DNA of 64,000 nucleotides from Eretmocerus hayati (GCA_029851415.1 CM056742.1:145581121-145645120); one strand, 5' to 3'. Positions 38,601 to 50,982 are shown, numbered from the stretch's first letter. Numbers and translations: made by a program. The notes: generated from the sequence alone by a model not told the origin.

Positions 38601-39365
38601 AGGGTTCGAAAACCAATAATATTCCCTATTGGGAGTAAACCTTCGTGTTATTTTAGATGGCAGAAAAATCCAATATGGCCGAATCTCGAAACATTTCCAT
38701 AAGAAATACACGGGACCAAGATGGCGGCGTCTCAAAACAGGTTGACTTTGCACCGAAATCCACTATCACGTATCTAAGAATGAACTTTTTGTCCAGAAAA
38801 TTAAATGATGCTAGAAAAAGTCTTCATTTAGTTCTGGAGAACCGGTACCTATTAGAAAACGCTGATCCAGCATGATCTTTGATGCAACTGATGAGCTTAA
38901 ATAGAAAACAGAATCTATTTTCATTTAAAACCACAAGAGTTGTAATGCTTTTAATAAAGTTTGTGTATGATGAAGATATATCAAAGATATCATCCAAGGT
39001 CATCGAACTTAGTTAGAATGATGTTGAAACAGTCAATGATATTTGTCCAATCTCTCACTCGTGAACAATCCATAATTAATAACGCACCTGAATCAGATCC
39101 ATGAAGTTGATAATGCAAGCAACGATTTTCACGCTACTTGAATCACGAAATTGCATAGCATATGCGCTGTGAATGTTTTCCACTCTGACGTGGTAAACGA
39201 TGAGTAAGTTTCGATCTTTTCATTAAGCATATTCGTGTTTAGTATTTATTTGGAAAATCACAGGCTAAAGGCCCAACTTACATTATCATGCAACAATGTA
39301 CAGGTATGAGATTGAAAACGTTCCATTCACACAAAATTGGATGTTTGATACTATGCTTGGAGGTG
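35637..39365. other. Gene-free stretch with one long unexplained ORF
   Basis: The longest uninterrupted frame outside repeats is here (35947-36465, minus, 172 aa). It has no motif I recognise and overlaps a 143-aa plus-strand frame. From about 38500 the sequence includes a short palindrome (TGGGTTGACACCCA, 38512-38525) and two ATGGC(G/C) motifs (near 38686 and 38719) beside a 72-aa frame (38657-38875). I would not call any of these a gene. Confidence 0.45.
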
Positions 39366-39367
39366 TA

Positions 39368-39531
39368 CACTCGGGAGGAAGGTGAACTGCATCACGGTGA
39401 CGGTCAGTGTTGGTTCGAGATCTTTCGTCTCACTCGCACTCAATGGGTTATGGCATGAGTGCGAACGAGACGGAAGATCTCGATCGGTCACTGACCGTCA
39501 CAGCTACTGCAGTTCACCTTCCTCCCGAGTG
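39368..39531. mobile_element. Short near-perfect hairpin MITE
   Basis: A 164-bp palindrome starts CACTCGGGAGGAAGGTGAAC and ends with the exact inverse, flanked by TA (39366-39367 and 39532-39533). The arms remain similar to a hinge near 39449 (CACTCAATGGGTTATGGCAT). The high arm similarity suggests it is one of the younger insertions. Transcription would give a stem of about 80 bp. Confidence 0.85.
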
Positions 39532-39533
39532 TA

Positions 39534-41579
39534 CTTTGCGCACAGTTTGTTGACTTTCATCCACAGTTCATGAACAAGTAAAGTTCGATACTCAAGAAAA
39601 GATAGTGGATCATATGGCTGCAAAATTCAGGTTCTGCGGCCGCGGATCAGATGTTTTCTCGGCCTTAGCTGTAAACGAAGTGAAAAATCCGCGCACAAAT
39701 CAGTCAATTTTAGACGATTTTGTGATCACTCTGAGATTAATCGCGAAATTAGCAAGAAAATGCTGATAGCAATTTGACAAATCAACTTGTCATTCGTCTC
39801 CGAAGCATCCTAGCCTTTTGAAACCACCGCCATCGTGTTCAGGAGGCCAAGGTACGTAGAAAATTGAAGGATTTCAGAAACAGTCTCGATACGCTCCTGA
39901 CCTACTGGAAAGATACGGCACCTTGGCAACCAATTTTTCAAAATTAGGGAAGAAGCGCTAATAACTACGTTTTTGGAAAATCAGTTTTTTTTAAAAAATC
40001 CTCACGTGTAGGATCAAAACAAAAGTCGGATTCTGATTCTACACAGTGGAAAATACTCCAAAGCAATCATATTCTTCCAGAGGAGTCCTTTCGCCTTTCA
40101 AATGTTGTTCCTCAATGATATGAGAACTCCGAATTTTCGCACTCTCATCATGATTCCATGATTCCAATGATAATGAAGCCCATCACTCGGATGCGTAAAC
40201 AGGGGTTATCCACTCGCTTTTATCAAAATGTACTAATACGCGTAGATTCTATAATTAAATAAAATAAAAATTTGAACTGCAGTTTCGCGTTTACGTTGGC
40301 AAGTAATTTTCTAATGTGGGTGAAACATTTTCTACGAAGTCTCAGGACGTATCCTGAAAACAAAATAAGTTGTTGAGAGCTGATTGAAATATTCACTCTG
40401 CGATCTGATGCAGTTCACACCTTAGCACTCTGATCAGTAGAATAAAAAAAGTAATCAATATCTAGAGCTTTATCATTGCATTATTCAAGGTTCCCTATGC
40501 GGGTGATCGTACGCTCGCTTCTATCAATCATCAACACCTGTCAATTAATTATCATTCGAATCAAGTTATTCACAATACGCTGGTATCAATAAGATATGTA
40601 TACCGTTCGATTCGCAGCAAAGAACAATGATAATTTATTGACCGTTGAAAGATTCAATTCTCACGTGTCTACAATTGCCACATACATGCATTATAATAAG
40701 AGACCGTTTCCTCATTACTCCTGACATCTCGCGACTCGTCAAGAAATAAACACCAAACAGTAAGTCATTAGACGTCAGATGCATAGCTTACATGCATACA
40801 AGCATCAGTCATGCAGTCACCGCTCGCGCGACTTTTCAAATCCAAGTTAACAGTATACATATAAGCACATTTTCCCATAGACACCTTCATTGCATATAAT
40901 TCAGCCATTATACACCGTAACACACTTATCTCTAAGGATTAATTATGCGCAAACGGGAGTAGCAAATAAGGTGTGTGTGCAGTATATACCCACATATAAG
41001 TTGAGATTACATACAGGTAAAAGAAATCAAAGATTCACGTTGAACTTTAGTTTCGCGTAATCCGTTATATGCACGACACACTGAACCGAGTTCTCATATA
41101 CTATATATATATAAATAGATAATAAGAAATCATGTCGCGCATTTTCAATTAACGTCTAGTTATATACGAAGGCGAGAACTGGAGCAAACGGTCAATGGAA
41201 ATAAGTCATATCAGTTCTCTTGGGGTGTAATATCTAAGTCGGTGGCAACAATTTTCTCAGAGAATGAAAGCGTTGAGAGAAAATTAAAATTGTCACAGTG
41301 GCTGGCTGGAGGGTATATGGAGTTGCTTAATATGCGAATAGATGAAAACGATATGATGCGAGAAGTTGGAATTTATTTCTTGGGTGATGCTGGAGCTATG
41401 CTAATGATGTGGTCGGTTTTTATTCAAAGTGAGATGGATGTTGAGATGGAATACTTGAGTTATTCTTAGATAATTTTCTAGATTAATTTTTATGACTTAG
41501 TTGTTTCTGAATGATTTTTATTTAATACTGCGTAGATCTGGAGAACTGCTTTTTTACAACCTGATCGTGATTTTGCAAG
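39534..41579. other. Gene-free stretch
   Basis: No supported features. The 75-aa frame at 41242-41469 has no recognised motif and no flanking splice sites that I trust. Confidence 0.5.
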
Positions 41580-41581
41580 TA

Positions 41582-42414
41582 AGGTAAGTGTACCTAACTT
41601 GCCTCTGTACCCAACTTGCCCCCATATGCCGATCTCAGAAATGGGCACTCGCGGGCCTTCCCGCATATTTTTTTTACGTTTGTTATGTTGAAATACGAGA
41701 AAATACGTAGTTTTCATCGACCCCGGATCATTTCTGCGTTCTCCAGAAAATATAAAGTGAGTTTTCCATTTTCCGTGTTTGCACGGCTAAGAAATCGCCG
41801 AGAAAGTCGCGTTCACTAAAACCGGTGCCAATTTATTTCCATTTGACCAATCTTGACGTACCTTAACGCATTCGATTCCTTGTCTCAAGACCTTCAAAAT
41901 CTGCTCTTCAGAGTTGCAGAACTCTGATTTGGAGCGATTTTATGTACAAAAGACGAAGATGATTTGAGAATCAAGAAGGCCGACATCAGAGTGTACCCAA
42001 CATGCCCCCATATGGTTATCTCGGAAAGGCGTGCAGTATGGCTTTTTTTACCACTCAGAACGTATTTATCACGTCAAAATAGGTCGGAAACGATGTCTTG
42101 GGCCAGCTAAAAGCTATAAATATCGCTGCACGGTGATCAAAATGGATCAAAGCGATTCTATTCACTTCATCGCCGATTTACATTGTTTCAAATGATGGGG
42201 GCAAGTTGGGTACACACTTTTGTAAACTCTCAAAATCACCTTCTGGGAGAATTCAAATAGCTCGGCTCCATCTCATTCAAATTGGACGTATCTTAACTCA
42301 TTTTGAAGGTCTTGAGACAAGCCTCAAAATGAGTAGAGTACGTTGGAAAATATTGAGATTAGCCAGAATTATTAAGAAAATGGCTTAATGGGGGCAAGTT
42401 GGGTACACTGACCT
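41582..42414. mobile_element. TIR element with GTGTACCCAACTTGCCCCC subterminal repeats
   Basis: The ends are AGGTAAGTGTACCTAACTTG and the inverse CAAGTTGGGTACACTGACCT, flanked by TA (41580-41581 and 42415-42416). The motif TGTACCCAACTTGCCCCCAT or its inverse recurs inside at about 41607, 41993 and 42195 as well as at the end (42388). That gives repeated putative binding sites. It has no transposase. A 5' part of a second copy lies inverted at 44570-44936. Confidence 0.8.
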
Positions 42415-42416
42415 TA

Positions 42417-43357
42417 TATGTCCTTTTTGGTGGGTGGGAGGCTGGGATATGGTTCTATCTCATCGTAAGTGGGCTATTTCTTTGCAGAAAAGAGAGAAAA
42501 AAATTCCGGGGTTCTATTTTGGCCGGTGGGTAAAGGGTTGAATCTAGTGCGGCTATTGCTGATCTAAGTACGAGCTTTTATGTCGTAAGCTCTGCAATTT
42601 CAAACTATCGATGAGCTTGCAGGTCTGCAGCCCCGGCGAGTAGCTCTGGCGAGTCTCGGCGGTCCGCGAGGCTCACCCGTTCGCTCTCACGGGCCGGGGG
42701 CAGTTTTGGAACAAGAGCTTGCAAGCTCATATACTTGTTATTTGGGTCGTTAAAATATAATCAAGTAAAAGGCTCGACGTTTTTCGCCAAGAAAGGAGTA
42801 TCTGGCTATCTGGGTTGATCAAAAAATTGTGCGTGCTTGGGGGTGAGAAACAACACTGCAAGCTCTTGAAAAAGCTAGTGCAGATTGTACAGTCATCTAG
42901 TACCACCTTTTGGCCGGTATTTTACGTGATAAAAGACTCTGATAATATTGATGGCTTTTGGTAAAGCGCGATCTTTAGGCCGAGGTTTGAGAGTAACTTT
43001 TCTGCGATTTTTGAGTTTATTCCGTATGTAAATCTATAATAGTGGCTAAATGTGCTGGGTGAGCTCCACTGTCATCTAGGATTGTTCATTACGAGCAATT
43101 TGAGCCCTCGTGAGCTAGATTTGAGTGGACCATGCTCGCGTAGTATGAAAAACGCGCATCAAAAGTGCAGATAGTGAGCTAACGAATTCGGGCTTCGATG
43201 GATCAAGAATTTTTGCTATGGACCTGTTTTGATGGTAGATAAGAAAGATATAGTATGAAATAGCAAATAAAACGTGTTCACTCGGATAATAAAGTCTCTG
43301 GGTCCCGTCTGGCTGTCGCAGCAGGCGGGCTGGTCGGCCGTCCTTCCGATCTACACA
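42417..43357. other. Non-coding stretch with a GC-rich island
   Basis: A sharply GC-rich block at about 42622-42712 (runs such as CCCCGGCGAG and GGGCCGGGGGCAG) sits between two copies of GAGCTTGCA (about 42611 and 42715). A smaller GC-rich patch is at 43310-43352. No tRNA or rRNA signature was recognised. It may be the remains of another element or a foreign repeat. Confidence 0.45.
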
Positions 43358-43359
43358 TA

Positions 43360-44334
43360 GACTAGGCGAAACTACCGCCATCGTTTGCAAAAATAGGTGA
43401 GTGGAATTTCTTTGTGGGATCCTCTCCCGAAGTCCCTCCTGATCATAGAGACGTATGGACCCAAGCCGAATTCCGATGCAACATTGTTTAAACCGAAATT
43501 GTTTAAACAATTGGCAAAAATCACTTATTTTGCCCTGAAATCAATTTGATAAGGTAATTTGGGATATTTTGGATCGAAAAGTATTCTTGTCATTTTTCTC
43601 TAGGAGCCATCATTTCCGAGCTATAAGCGTTTCAAAGTTGAAAAAACGCGAATTTTGCGATTTTGAACGTTAAATAAAGGTAACAACAAAGCGAGAAATC
43701 GATGTTCTCAAGGTCGGGATCTATCCACTAGGGTGTCATCTACAGGTTCCAATAGCAAAAGTCCATGGTCCCGGCTCAGAACCTTCCGTTTTTCAAAAGT
43801 TTTCAAAGCACTGTTTCTACAGGCGCCACTATAGCTATATAAATCGCGGACCGATATATATAGTCAATCTCAGATCCATTCAAAACAGTGCATTGAAAAC
43901 TTCCGGAAAACGAAAGGTTCTGAGCCGGGACCATGGACTTTTGCTATTGGAACCTGTAGAGGACACCCTAGTGGATAGATCCCGACCTTGAGAACATCGA
44001 TTTCTCGCTTAGTTGTTGCTTTTTTTTTGATATTCAAAATCGCAAAATTCGCGTTTTTTCAACTTTGAAACGCTTATAGCTCGGAAATGATGGCTCCTAA
44101 GGAAAAATGACAAGAACACTTTTGAATCCAAAATACCCCAAATTACCTTATGAAATTAGTGTCAGGACAAAATATTTTGTCAATTGTTTAAACAATTTCG
44201 GTTTAAACAATGTTGCATCGGAATTCGGCTTGGGTCCATACGTCTCTATGATCGGGAGGGTCTTCCGGAGAGGATCCCACAAAAAAATTCCACTCACCTA
44301 TTTTTGCAAACGATGGCGGTAGTTTCGCCTAGTC
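43360..44334. mobile_element. Long palindromic (foldback) DNA element 4
   Basis: Termini GACTAGGCGAAACTACCGCC and exact inverse, flanked by TA (43358-43359 and 44335-44336). The arms (about 460 bp each) are very similar, with paired blocks such as GTTTAAACAATTTCGGTTTA and GGTCCCGGCTCAGAACCTT. The hinge (about 43815-43895) holds a (TA)-rich segment. Both strands show the same frame starting MFKQFRFKQCCIGIRLGSIR, a mirror effect. The high arm similarity suggests a young or homogenised element. Confidence 0.9.
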
Positions 44335-44569
44335 TAACAGCAAGGTGGCGATTGTTCAGCAGGTGGTCTGCACCCATTTTTTAAAACAATATTAATCGGG
44401 TATAAAGTGCATAGAATCGTTTCATCGACACGCAACTACATTTATAACTACTCTCCGGTCCACAAAAATGAAGTGGTTAACGAAAGCCGTACTGCACGCC
44501 CTTCTGAGATAACCACATGAAAAGCATGTTGAGTACACACTACTTTGGCATTCGTGTTTTGCAAACGAT

Positions 44570-44936
44570 CTGCATATCTTGCTACGATATCGCTCCAAAA
44601 TCAAGTTTTGCAACTCAAAAGGAAACAGATTTTGAGGGTCTTGAGACAAGGAATCGAATGCGCTAAAGTACATTAAGATTGGTCGAATTAAAAGTTTCTG
44701 GCACCGCTTTCACGAAACGCAATTTCGTTATTGATTTCTCGAGTTAGCAAACACGAAATATGCACAAATTTATACTTTATATTTCCTGAAAGACAAAGAA
44801 ATGATCCGGAGTCGGTCTGGAGGATTAATTTTTTCATATTTTAACGAACGTAACGAACGTAAAAAAATTTGCGAGAAGGTCAATGAGAGCCCATCTCTGA
44901 GATTAGCATATGGGGACATGTCGGGTACACTTTCCG
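44570..44936. mobile_element. Inverted partial copy of the 41582 element
   Basis: Read on the minus strand from 44936, it gives AGTGTACCCGACATGTCCCC, ATATGCTAATCTCAGAGATG, CCGGATCATTTCTTTGTCTT and CGCATTCGATTCCTTGTCTC. These correspond in order to 41590-41900. It stops after about 360 bp. With the intact copy at 41582 it forms an inverted pair around foldback element 4. Confidence 0.8.
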
Positions 44937-44940
44937 TATA

Positions 44941-47569
44941 AGTCAATATAAATGATCGAAAAATTGAATCAGGAAGGTTTGACATGAACAGGGGCTCACT
45001 ATCTCTTCCTCAGAATTATACAATTTGTAAAATAGTCATTGGATTGAAGATCAGCTTTCGTATTATAATACAAAAATTACATGTCATAAAAAATGGCCAA
45101 AGTTATATGAAAAAGTCCGTGAAGTAAGTCCTGCGTACTCGATGACGACAATACGACTTGAAGAAAAAAAACAGAAAAGAAGCTAAAGTGTATAAAAAAA
45201 AATGAGCTTAACATCACCTGATCTCTTATATCGATGACGATGAATAATTCTACACAATATTTTGACAAGGATGATGAATGAATGAAATCTCAAAATGGAG
45301 CGTGTAAGCGGAATTTTCTATTTCAACTCCTGATGCTTGTCCTATTTTTCTTATTTCATGTGTTGACACGGCCTTCGGAAGAGGAAAGAACAAAAAAAAA
45401 GAAAAGAGATTCGACAGGTATCTTCTGGAGTAGATAGGATTATCCGGCGTTACTTGATCGATTAAGAAACCAGTTGCAACAGCCATGGCTTCGATAAATT
45501 ACGTCTCTTCAATCACTGCATACGCGTTTGCGGTTATATTCTATAGAGTGTAAGTCTAATACGAGAACCGCAACCTATTGCGGACTCCGACATTCACTCG
45601 TTCGAAGCATATACAAAACACAGCTGCCGATTTCAATAGACTCAATCAATTTCTAATTTCTATTCAATTTGTGAGCGAGCACGATTATGTTATTAACCGT
45701 CGTAAATAATCTATTCACATTGGATAGGAATTTCTTGCAATTCAACATCCGACAAGGGTGAGAAAGAGTAATCGTTTCACACTCGTGACGAGACTTTATA
45801 GCTATTCCAGACTAATAACTCGCATTATTCAATCAATATTTGCATACACACCAAAGCGTGATACAGTGTTTCCGTGGTGGATGACATTTTGTAAAGCATA
45901 CAATTTGTATTCGTGAATGGATAGATCATTGGACTTGATCTCGACCATAACCATGCTATTTGATTAGGGTTTTTTTGAATTAAAATTTGGAGCTTCCATC
46001 ATTTTTTCGAAAATGTTTACCAAAAACCTTGTAGCGTTTAATTCGATACATTCGCTGAGAGGCAGGTTTTTCTCAATTTTGTCAGGACTTCTGTATTATT
46101 TTGGCAAATATGTTTCCATGGTAGCAAACCCTATTTTCAATTAACAAACTACTGATTTATCCTTGATCGTGGAGGACCAAAAAAAGTAACAGTAGAATAC
46201 TCTCATGAGATGTTGAATACTAGTGTATTTACGATGTTTCGTCAACCACCAGTCGACCTCATAAGGCTAGACACTCAAAAAATGATTTTCCATTACAAAA
46301 AATATTGCATAAAATATTTGATAAGGAATTGTTGGCCATATCATTTTTTCAAATCCTTTTTTTACTGAATGGTCATGCCCTTAATCAAATAAATCACCAT
46401 GAAAAATTCTCATAGCAAACAATTTTCGAACCATTATGAGTACGTGAAGATTGAAAAATGGTAAATCTTGAAGATCGGCAATGGACCCCGTCGCAACCGA
46501 AACGTTGAATCATGAAACGATATGTTTCTTCATCAAAACATCTTCTTGTAGTTTTACATGCAACTACTCGGTGATCATTGTCATTAAGAAAATAGATGGG
46601 TTGTGTTGCAAGTTCAGGACATTTTTTTACTCTTATAGGCCCGCCTATGATCAATGCACATTCTGCGATCATCGTTGCGCAGAACCATCACTAAATCACA
46701 TCTGCATCGATATCTTTAACCACAGTGGGATACATATCCCCACATCAAGTCACCCACATAATAATTATCTGTTGCGGTACATGGGCTTGGCTATAGTACC
46801 TATACTACCCCACAACACGATTCCTCATTTTACCTCACGGTATACATACGGGTTTGCTATACGCGTTTCTATACAGCTCATTCTTCCATCTAGGGATACC
46901 TCATAGATCACAAAATATCATAATTCTCAAGATACACATTTATTCATATATATGTTTTCGCATAGGCCAGCGCCCAAGTCAACCAAGTCGAATACCTCAT
47001 AAATAAATCTATGCAGCTTTCGTTGCACACACATATTTATGCATGTAGGACCATATAGCTCTTCGCTAGCATGCAAGAAATTGCGACGGTTCCCGCACTA
47101 AAACGCGATTCCAGTTTTTCCGGCTCTGGCATACACATATATATCATATAAACGGCTCGCACGCTTGTCCCCAATGTAAACATATACCTACATATCAAAG
47201 CGTATTCGCGATATCGTCGTTGGGCTTTTTCTACACAGCTCATTATTATTGCACGTGTACAAAGTTCGTCGAGGTTGCAATAAGTCGGACGGAAATGTAG
47301 AGGATATATTGTGATATGCAGAGCGTGTAGTAGCTATTCAAAAATTGAGATTCATTTTGAACATACAGAAACATGGTATTGAATGACAATTTTGACCAAG
47401 GAAAGATACCAAATACGTTATCACTGGTCAATTCTATTTTCAAATTTACACAAAAATAATCGAACATTGACTTTTTCTAAAACCAATTTTTCATCACACT
47501 TGGAAGACTCAATATTCCATCCATGATTGATTGCAATTCTATACGCACTTTAGTTTATTTCAAACTTCA
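44941..47569. other. Gene-free stretch
   Basis: Several unsupported ORFs, the longest 141 aa at 46481-46906 with a 92-aa frame opposite. No motifs, exons or repeats were recognised. Confidence 0.5.
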
Positions 47570-47574
47570 AATCA

Positions 47575-47792
47575 GGGTTTGACACGAAACTGATTTTTGA
47601 ATTTCGGTTTATTTCGGACTGGGGGGTCAAGCTTCTGTGATAGTTTTGGAGATGTAACCGATAATTTTGTTGCTGTACGTGAAAGATGAATGGAGATCGA
47701 TTCCAAAATTATCAGAGAAGTTTGACCCCCCCCCCTCCCCTCCATCCGGAATGAACCGAAATTCAAAAAATGAGTTTCGTGTCAAATCGTGC
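47575..47792. mobile_element. Hairpin MITE with a poly(C) tract
   Basis: Arms TTTGACACGAAACTGATTTT plus GAATTTCGGTTTA on the left, and GAACCGAAATTCAAAAAATG plus GTTTCGTGTCAAA on the right. A second inner pair is GGGGGGTCAAGCTTCTGTGA / ATCAGAGAAGTTTGACCCCC. A 10-base C run lies at 47726-47735. The ends are not sharply defined and no TSD is clear. Confidence 0.7.
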
Positions 47793-48282
47793 TTCAAATA
47801 GGCAATTTCAAAATGACTCAAGATTAAGTAAAAAAAGTTGAGTGAGGTTAGAGTTGAAGTTACACCACAAGTCAAGTTAGGCCCCATGGACAGCGTTGGC
47901 GCTTCACATGCATTTCACATTGGAAATCTCATCTAAACAGCAATTTTCTGACCAAATCCTCCCATGTTGAAGAGCACCCTGAACAGAATCAGCTAGAGGA
48001 CTTTCAAATCCTAAAACGCCAACGCCACTCACATGGGGAGCACAGCCCGCATAACCTTCCAGTGGATCACTCTTGATTAACCTACTTCATCAAGATATTC
48101 ATATGATGATAGCTAACGAACATACCGAATTAAGAATTGTTGAAGGTTCAGGCAAACTTCCATGAGTACCACTGTGCAGAGTGTAGTTTTTTCAGTTCTT
48201 TTTAACTACTTTCATTCTATACCTTTTCTTGAGGTCTCGTGGAAAAATTGATATAAAGTTACCAATTCCAATTCTAATTTAC

Positions 48283-49020
48283 AATGAGAGGCCCACCCTT
48301 GCAGAACACGGATCTTTGATCAAACTCTACGAATCATCTTGTTTTAGTGAGAAATAAAGTCATTTCCAAGGATTTATTTTCATTCAGGGTGTCTATCAGA
48401 ATCTTTGCAAGGCAAAGAAGGACTTTCTAAGGACTTTTGAAGGACCAAAACCAGACAATGTAAGAACTTGGTTTTGGAAGCTACATGCTCATCGAGTACC
48501 CAAATACTATTCTTGAATCAACTATTAACTATAATTTATGTAATAACTAAATTTGTAAGTGTCCTCACAATAGTTGAAAGTTTAAAGATCCTGAGATTTC
48601 ATCCTCAGGAAAATCCACGAGCGTGCTGGCACTGATGACATCTTTTTTTTCTTATTTCTCAACTACTTTGAGAAGTTATTCTGCAAGACATTATATTGCT
48701 TGAGTCCGAATTCCGAATTAGTAAGGACCTAGCCATGCAAATAAGGACTTTCTAAGGACATAAGGACTTTCCAAATCAAATAAGGATATTCTAAGGACTA
48801 GAAGGACTGGAAGGACCGGTAGACACCCTGTATTGGCTTTTTACCTTGAAATACAACTATGGCTTTTTGAACGTGAGCCTGTAGAGACAATACTATACTC
48901 CATAGCCAATGGGATTAGAGCCTTGGAGATACCTTAATTTCTCGCCGAAACGATGGTGATTCCCAGAGTTCGATACGAATCCAGAACTCTCAAGGTTGGA
49001 TGTCTCCTTGTTAGACACCT
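48283..49020. mobile_element. AGTGGACT-family MITE split by a nested element
   Basis: The left arm (48283-48384: AACACGGATC, CATCTTGTTTTAGTGAGAAA) and right arm (48831-49020: CTTGGAGATACCTTAATTTC, CAAGGTTGGATGTCTCCTTG) together match the family. They are separated by an unrelated TIR element (48385-48830). Confidence 0.7.
48385..48830. mobile_element. Nested TIR element with AAGGAC repeats
   Basis: Ends CAGGGTGTCTA and inverse TAGACACCCTG. Inside both ends lie repeated AAGGACTTTCTAAGGAC modules: at least two at left and four looser ones at right. The middle is non-coding. It is inserted in the MITE at 48283-49020. CAGGGTGTC termini occur in several insect TIR families; I do not assign one. 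Confidence 0.75.
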
Positions 49021-50982
49021 CTTTCCGCCATCCTCGTCTGAAATGACTTACACACCGGTCGTTCCTAATAAGTTGTCCAAATAAGTCATGTGTACAAACT
49101 TTATGGCCCAACGAAAAATGTTCACCTTTGCATTAAAATTTTCCAAACCCATAACCCACCTCCACGCGAATTTTCTTAGCATTTAGCTTACGCCACGGTA
49201 CATTAGCACTGAATGAGATTCGCCGTCAAGCCTTTCGAGGTCATATAAGCATCATATCAGTCTGACTGATACACCACACACTATGGTTGGCAGGATAATG
49301 AGATTCACATTAGCTCTGGCACTCAATTTACACCGACCAAAGCTCAACCAACTTCCATCAAATCAACCTCTCATATAATCACACACAAGGCCCAGAACTC
49401 CAGCTACCTATAAATATCTATCTATACTCTTAGATGAGACTCCAGAGGACGATCCCAGGGTATACACGACTAACGGTACAATATATACCGAGTACGGAGC
49501 CACGCCAAAGAAGTATTGCACTAATACATACCACAAGAAGAAACAAAATCGTCCCACGACTAGTACTTACTTTAAATAACCTCTAACCTATAATAGCACA
49601 GCCGAAATAATTCTGATGATGCATAATAGTGTTACGATTCTCAAATTGCAAACACGACACCCTGCACTCTATCCAATAAAGTCAGATCGTGCTCTTTCTC
49701 AAGAGATGCACTCAGGGACTATTAGAGATGCTGTTCAATGGGCTCATATAGGTCTAAGTACGTATTACGAGCGCGTGTTCAGGCGTCAGGCTCCCTCTCT
49801 CATCGGTGCATGTTCAGCCCGAGGGCTAGATCGTCTCCTGATAGGTATTCATACATACATATCTAGGCCCAAGTATAGAAAATACAGATCACCTATAATG
49901 CAATGTTGCTCCTGGCTCCATGCACCATCATTGATCATGCGCTTCCTGATGCTATATGGAGAACAAGACAACAAGAGTATATAAGCTCATATATGAACGC
50001 TCATCATTATTGAGCGCACTGATACGTATACACTCTACGGTCTTTTCTGCTCTGTATTTATTCTCTGAGACTTCGATGCCGCCGTTATTCAACCAGTTAC
50101 AAGAGAAGAATCGACAGCAGATAGCCACGTAATTAACGTCACTTACATGCAGATGCGAAAAAAAAAAATGAAAGACCACGCCTATTATTGTACTGCTACT
50201 CTTCTCAGTACATCTGAATTGCAAACATGTGGTACAGGATTTGAAAATATTTAATGAGCTCTGAAAAGTGTCTCATTTTGTGACGGCTGTCGTGGCTTAC
50301 ATTACACAAATTCTATTTGGGACTTGCGGGGCCTTATTCGGGCTTTCTCTCATCGCATCTACTTATAATAAGCGCACATAAAGTTTCATTGTGATTCGCG
50401 TTGGTTTTCTTCATTTTATTATTAGAAACGTCTATGGCACGAGCTGATGAGATGAGCATGAATCGTTTGTTATTATCAGGCCTTTACCAAGATGGTATAA
50501 TATACGCGAGGAAAGTGTTATTGGCCCTGTTCCCCGCCGTCTTTGCTATTTATATTGGTATTCAATTTATTAACTTCGAGACTCTGTGGAATTCTGCGGA
50601 TAATTTCGTGTCCAAACCATATTCCCGGCGCATTACAATCTTAAAATGATGTCGAATGCTGCGCTTACCAGAAGTTTTTCTGTGAGTTAGCAGCACACTA
50701 TGTGCAACACAACTCGTGTCGATCGTAAACTTTAAGAGAAAGCAGATTATTATGTTATTTGGGATCCTCCATGTACCGATGAGAGGTTTTATCCTTGCGA
50801 ATCGATATACAGGGTATCTCAAGAGTAGCATATTTCCCCGCATGGGGTAAAAGTACTTCAGATATCAGATCGGATGATTTTCTTTTCTTTTCTTCCCCAC
50901 GATGTGGGTGAATGGGTTTGTTGGAATTAGAATTTCTTTAGGAGGGGCTCCCCCAAAACCCAATTGAGAATCACCAACCTTG
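49021..50982. other. Gene-free stretch
   Basis: ORFs of 122 aa (49616-49984) and 82 aa (50401-50649) lack motifs and trusted splice context. A MITE-like fragment (GGAGGGGCTCCCCC, AATCACCAACCTTGTACCTT) at about 50930-50990 borders the tandem array. Confidence 0.45.

Noticed and set aside
39088..39220. Minus-strand open segment (VKIVACIINFMDLIQ) ending at a CAG|GTGCGT donor
   Set aside because: No acceptor upstream, the frame begins after a stop, and length and composition are within chance.
43115..44384. Repeated frame MFKQFRFKQCCIGIRLG... on both strands
   Set aside because: Mirror product of foldback element 4; no evidence of coding.
46394..46906. Opposed 141-aa and 92-aa ORFs
   Set aside because: Overlapping opposite frames with no motif, typical of chance.
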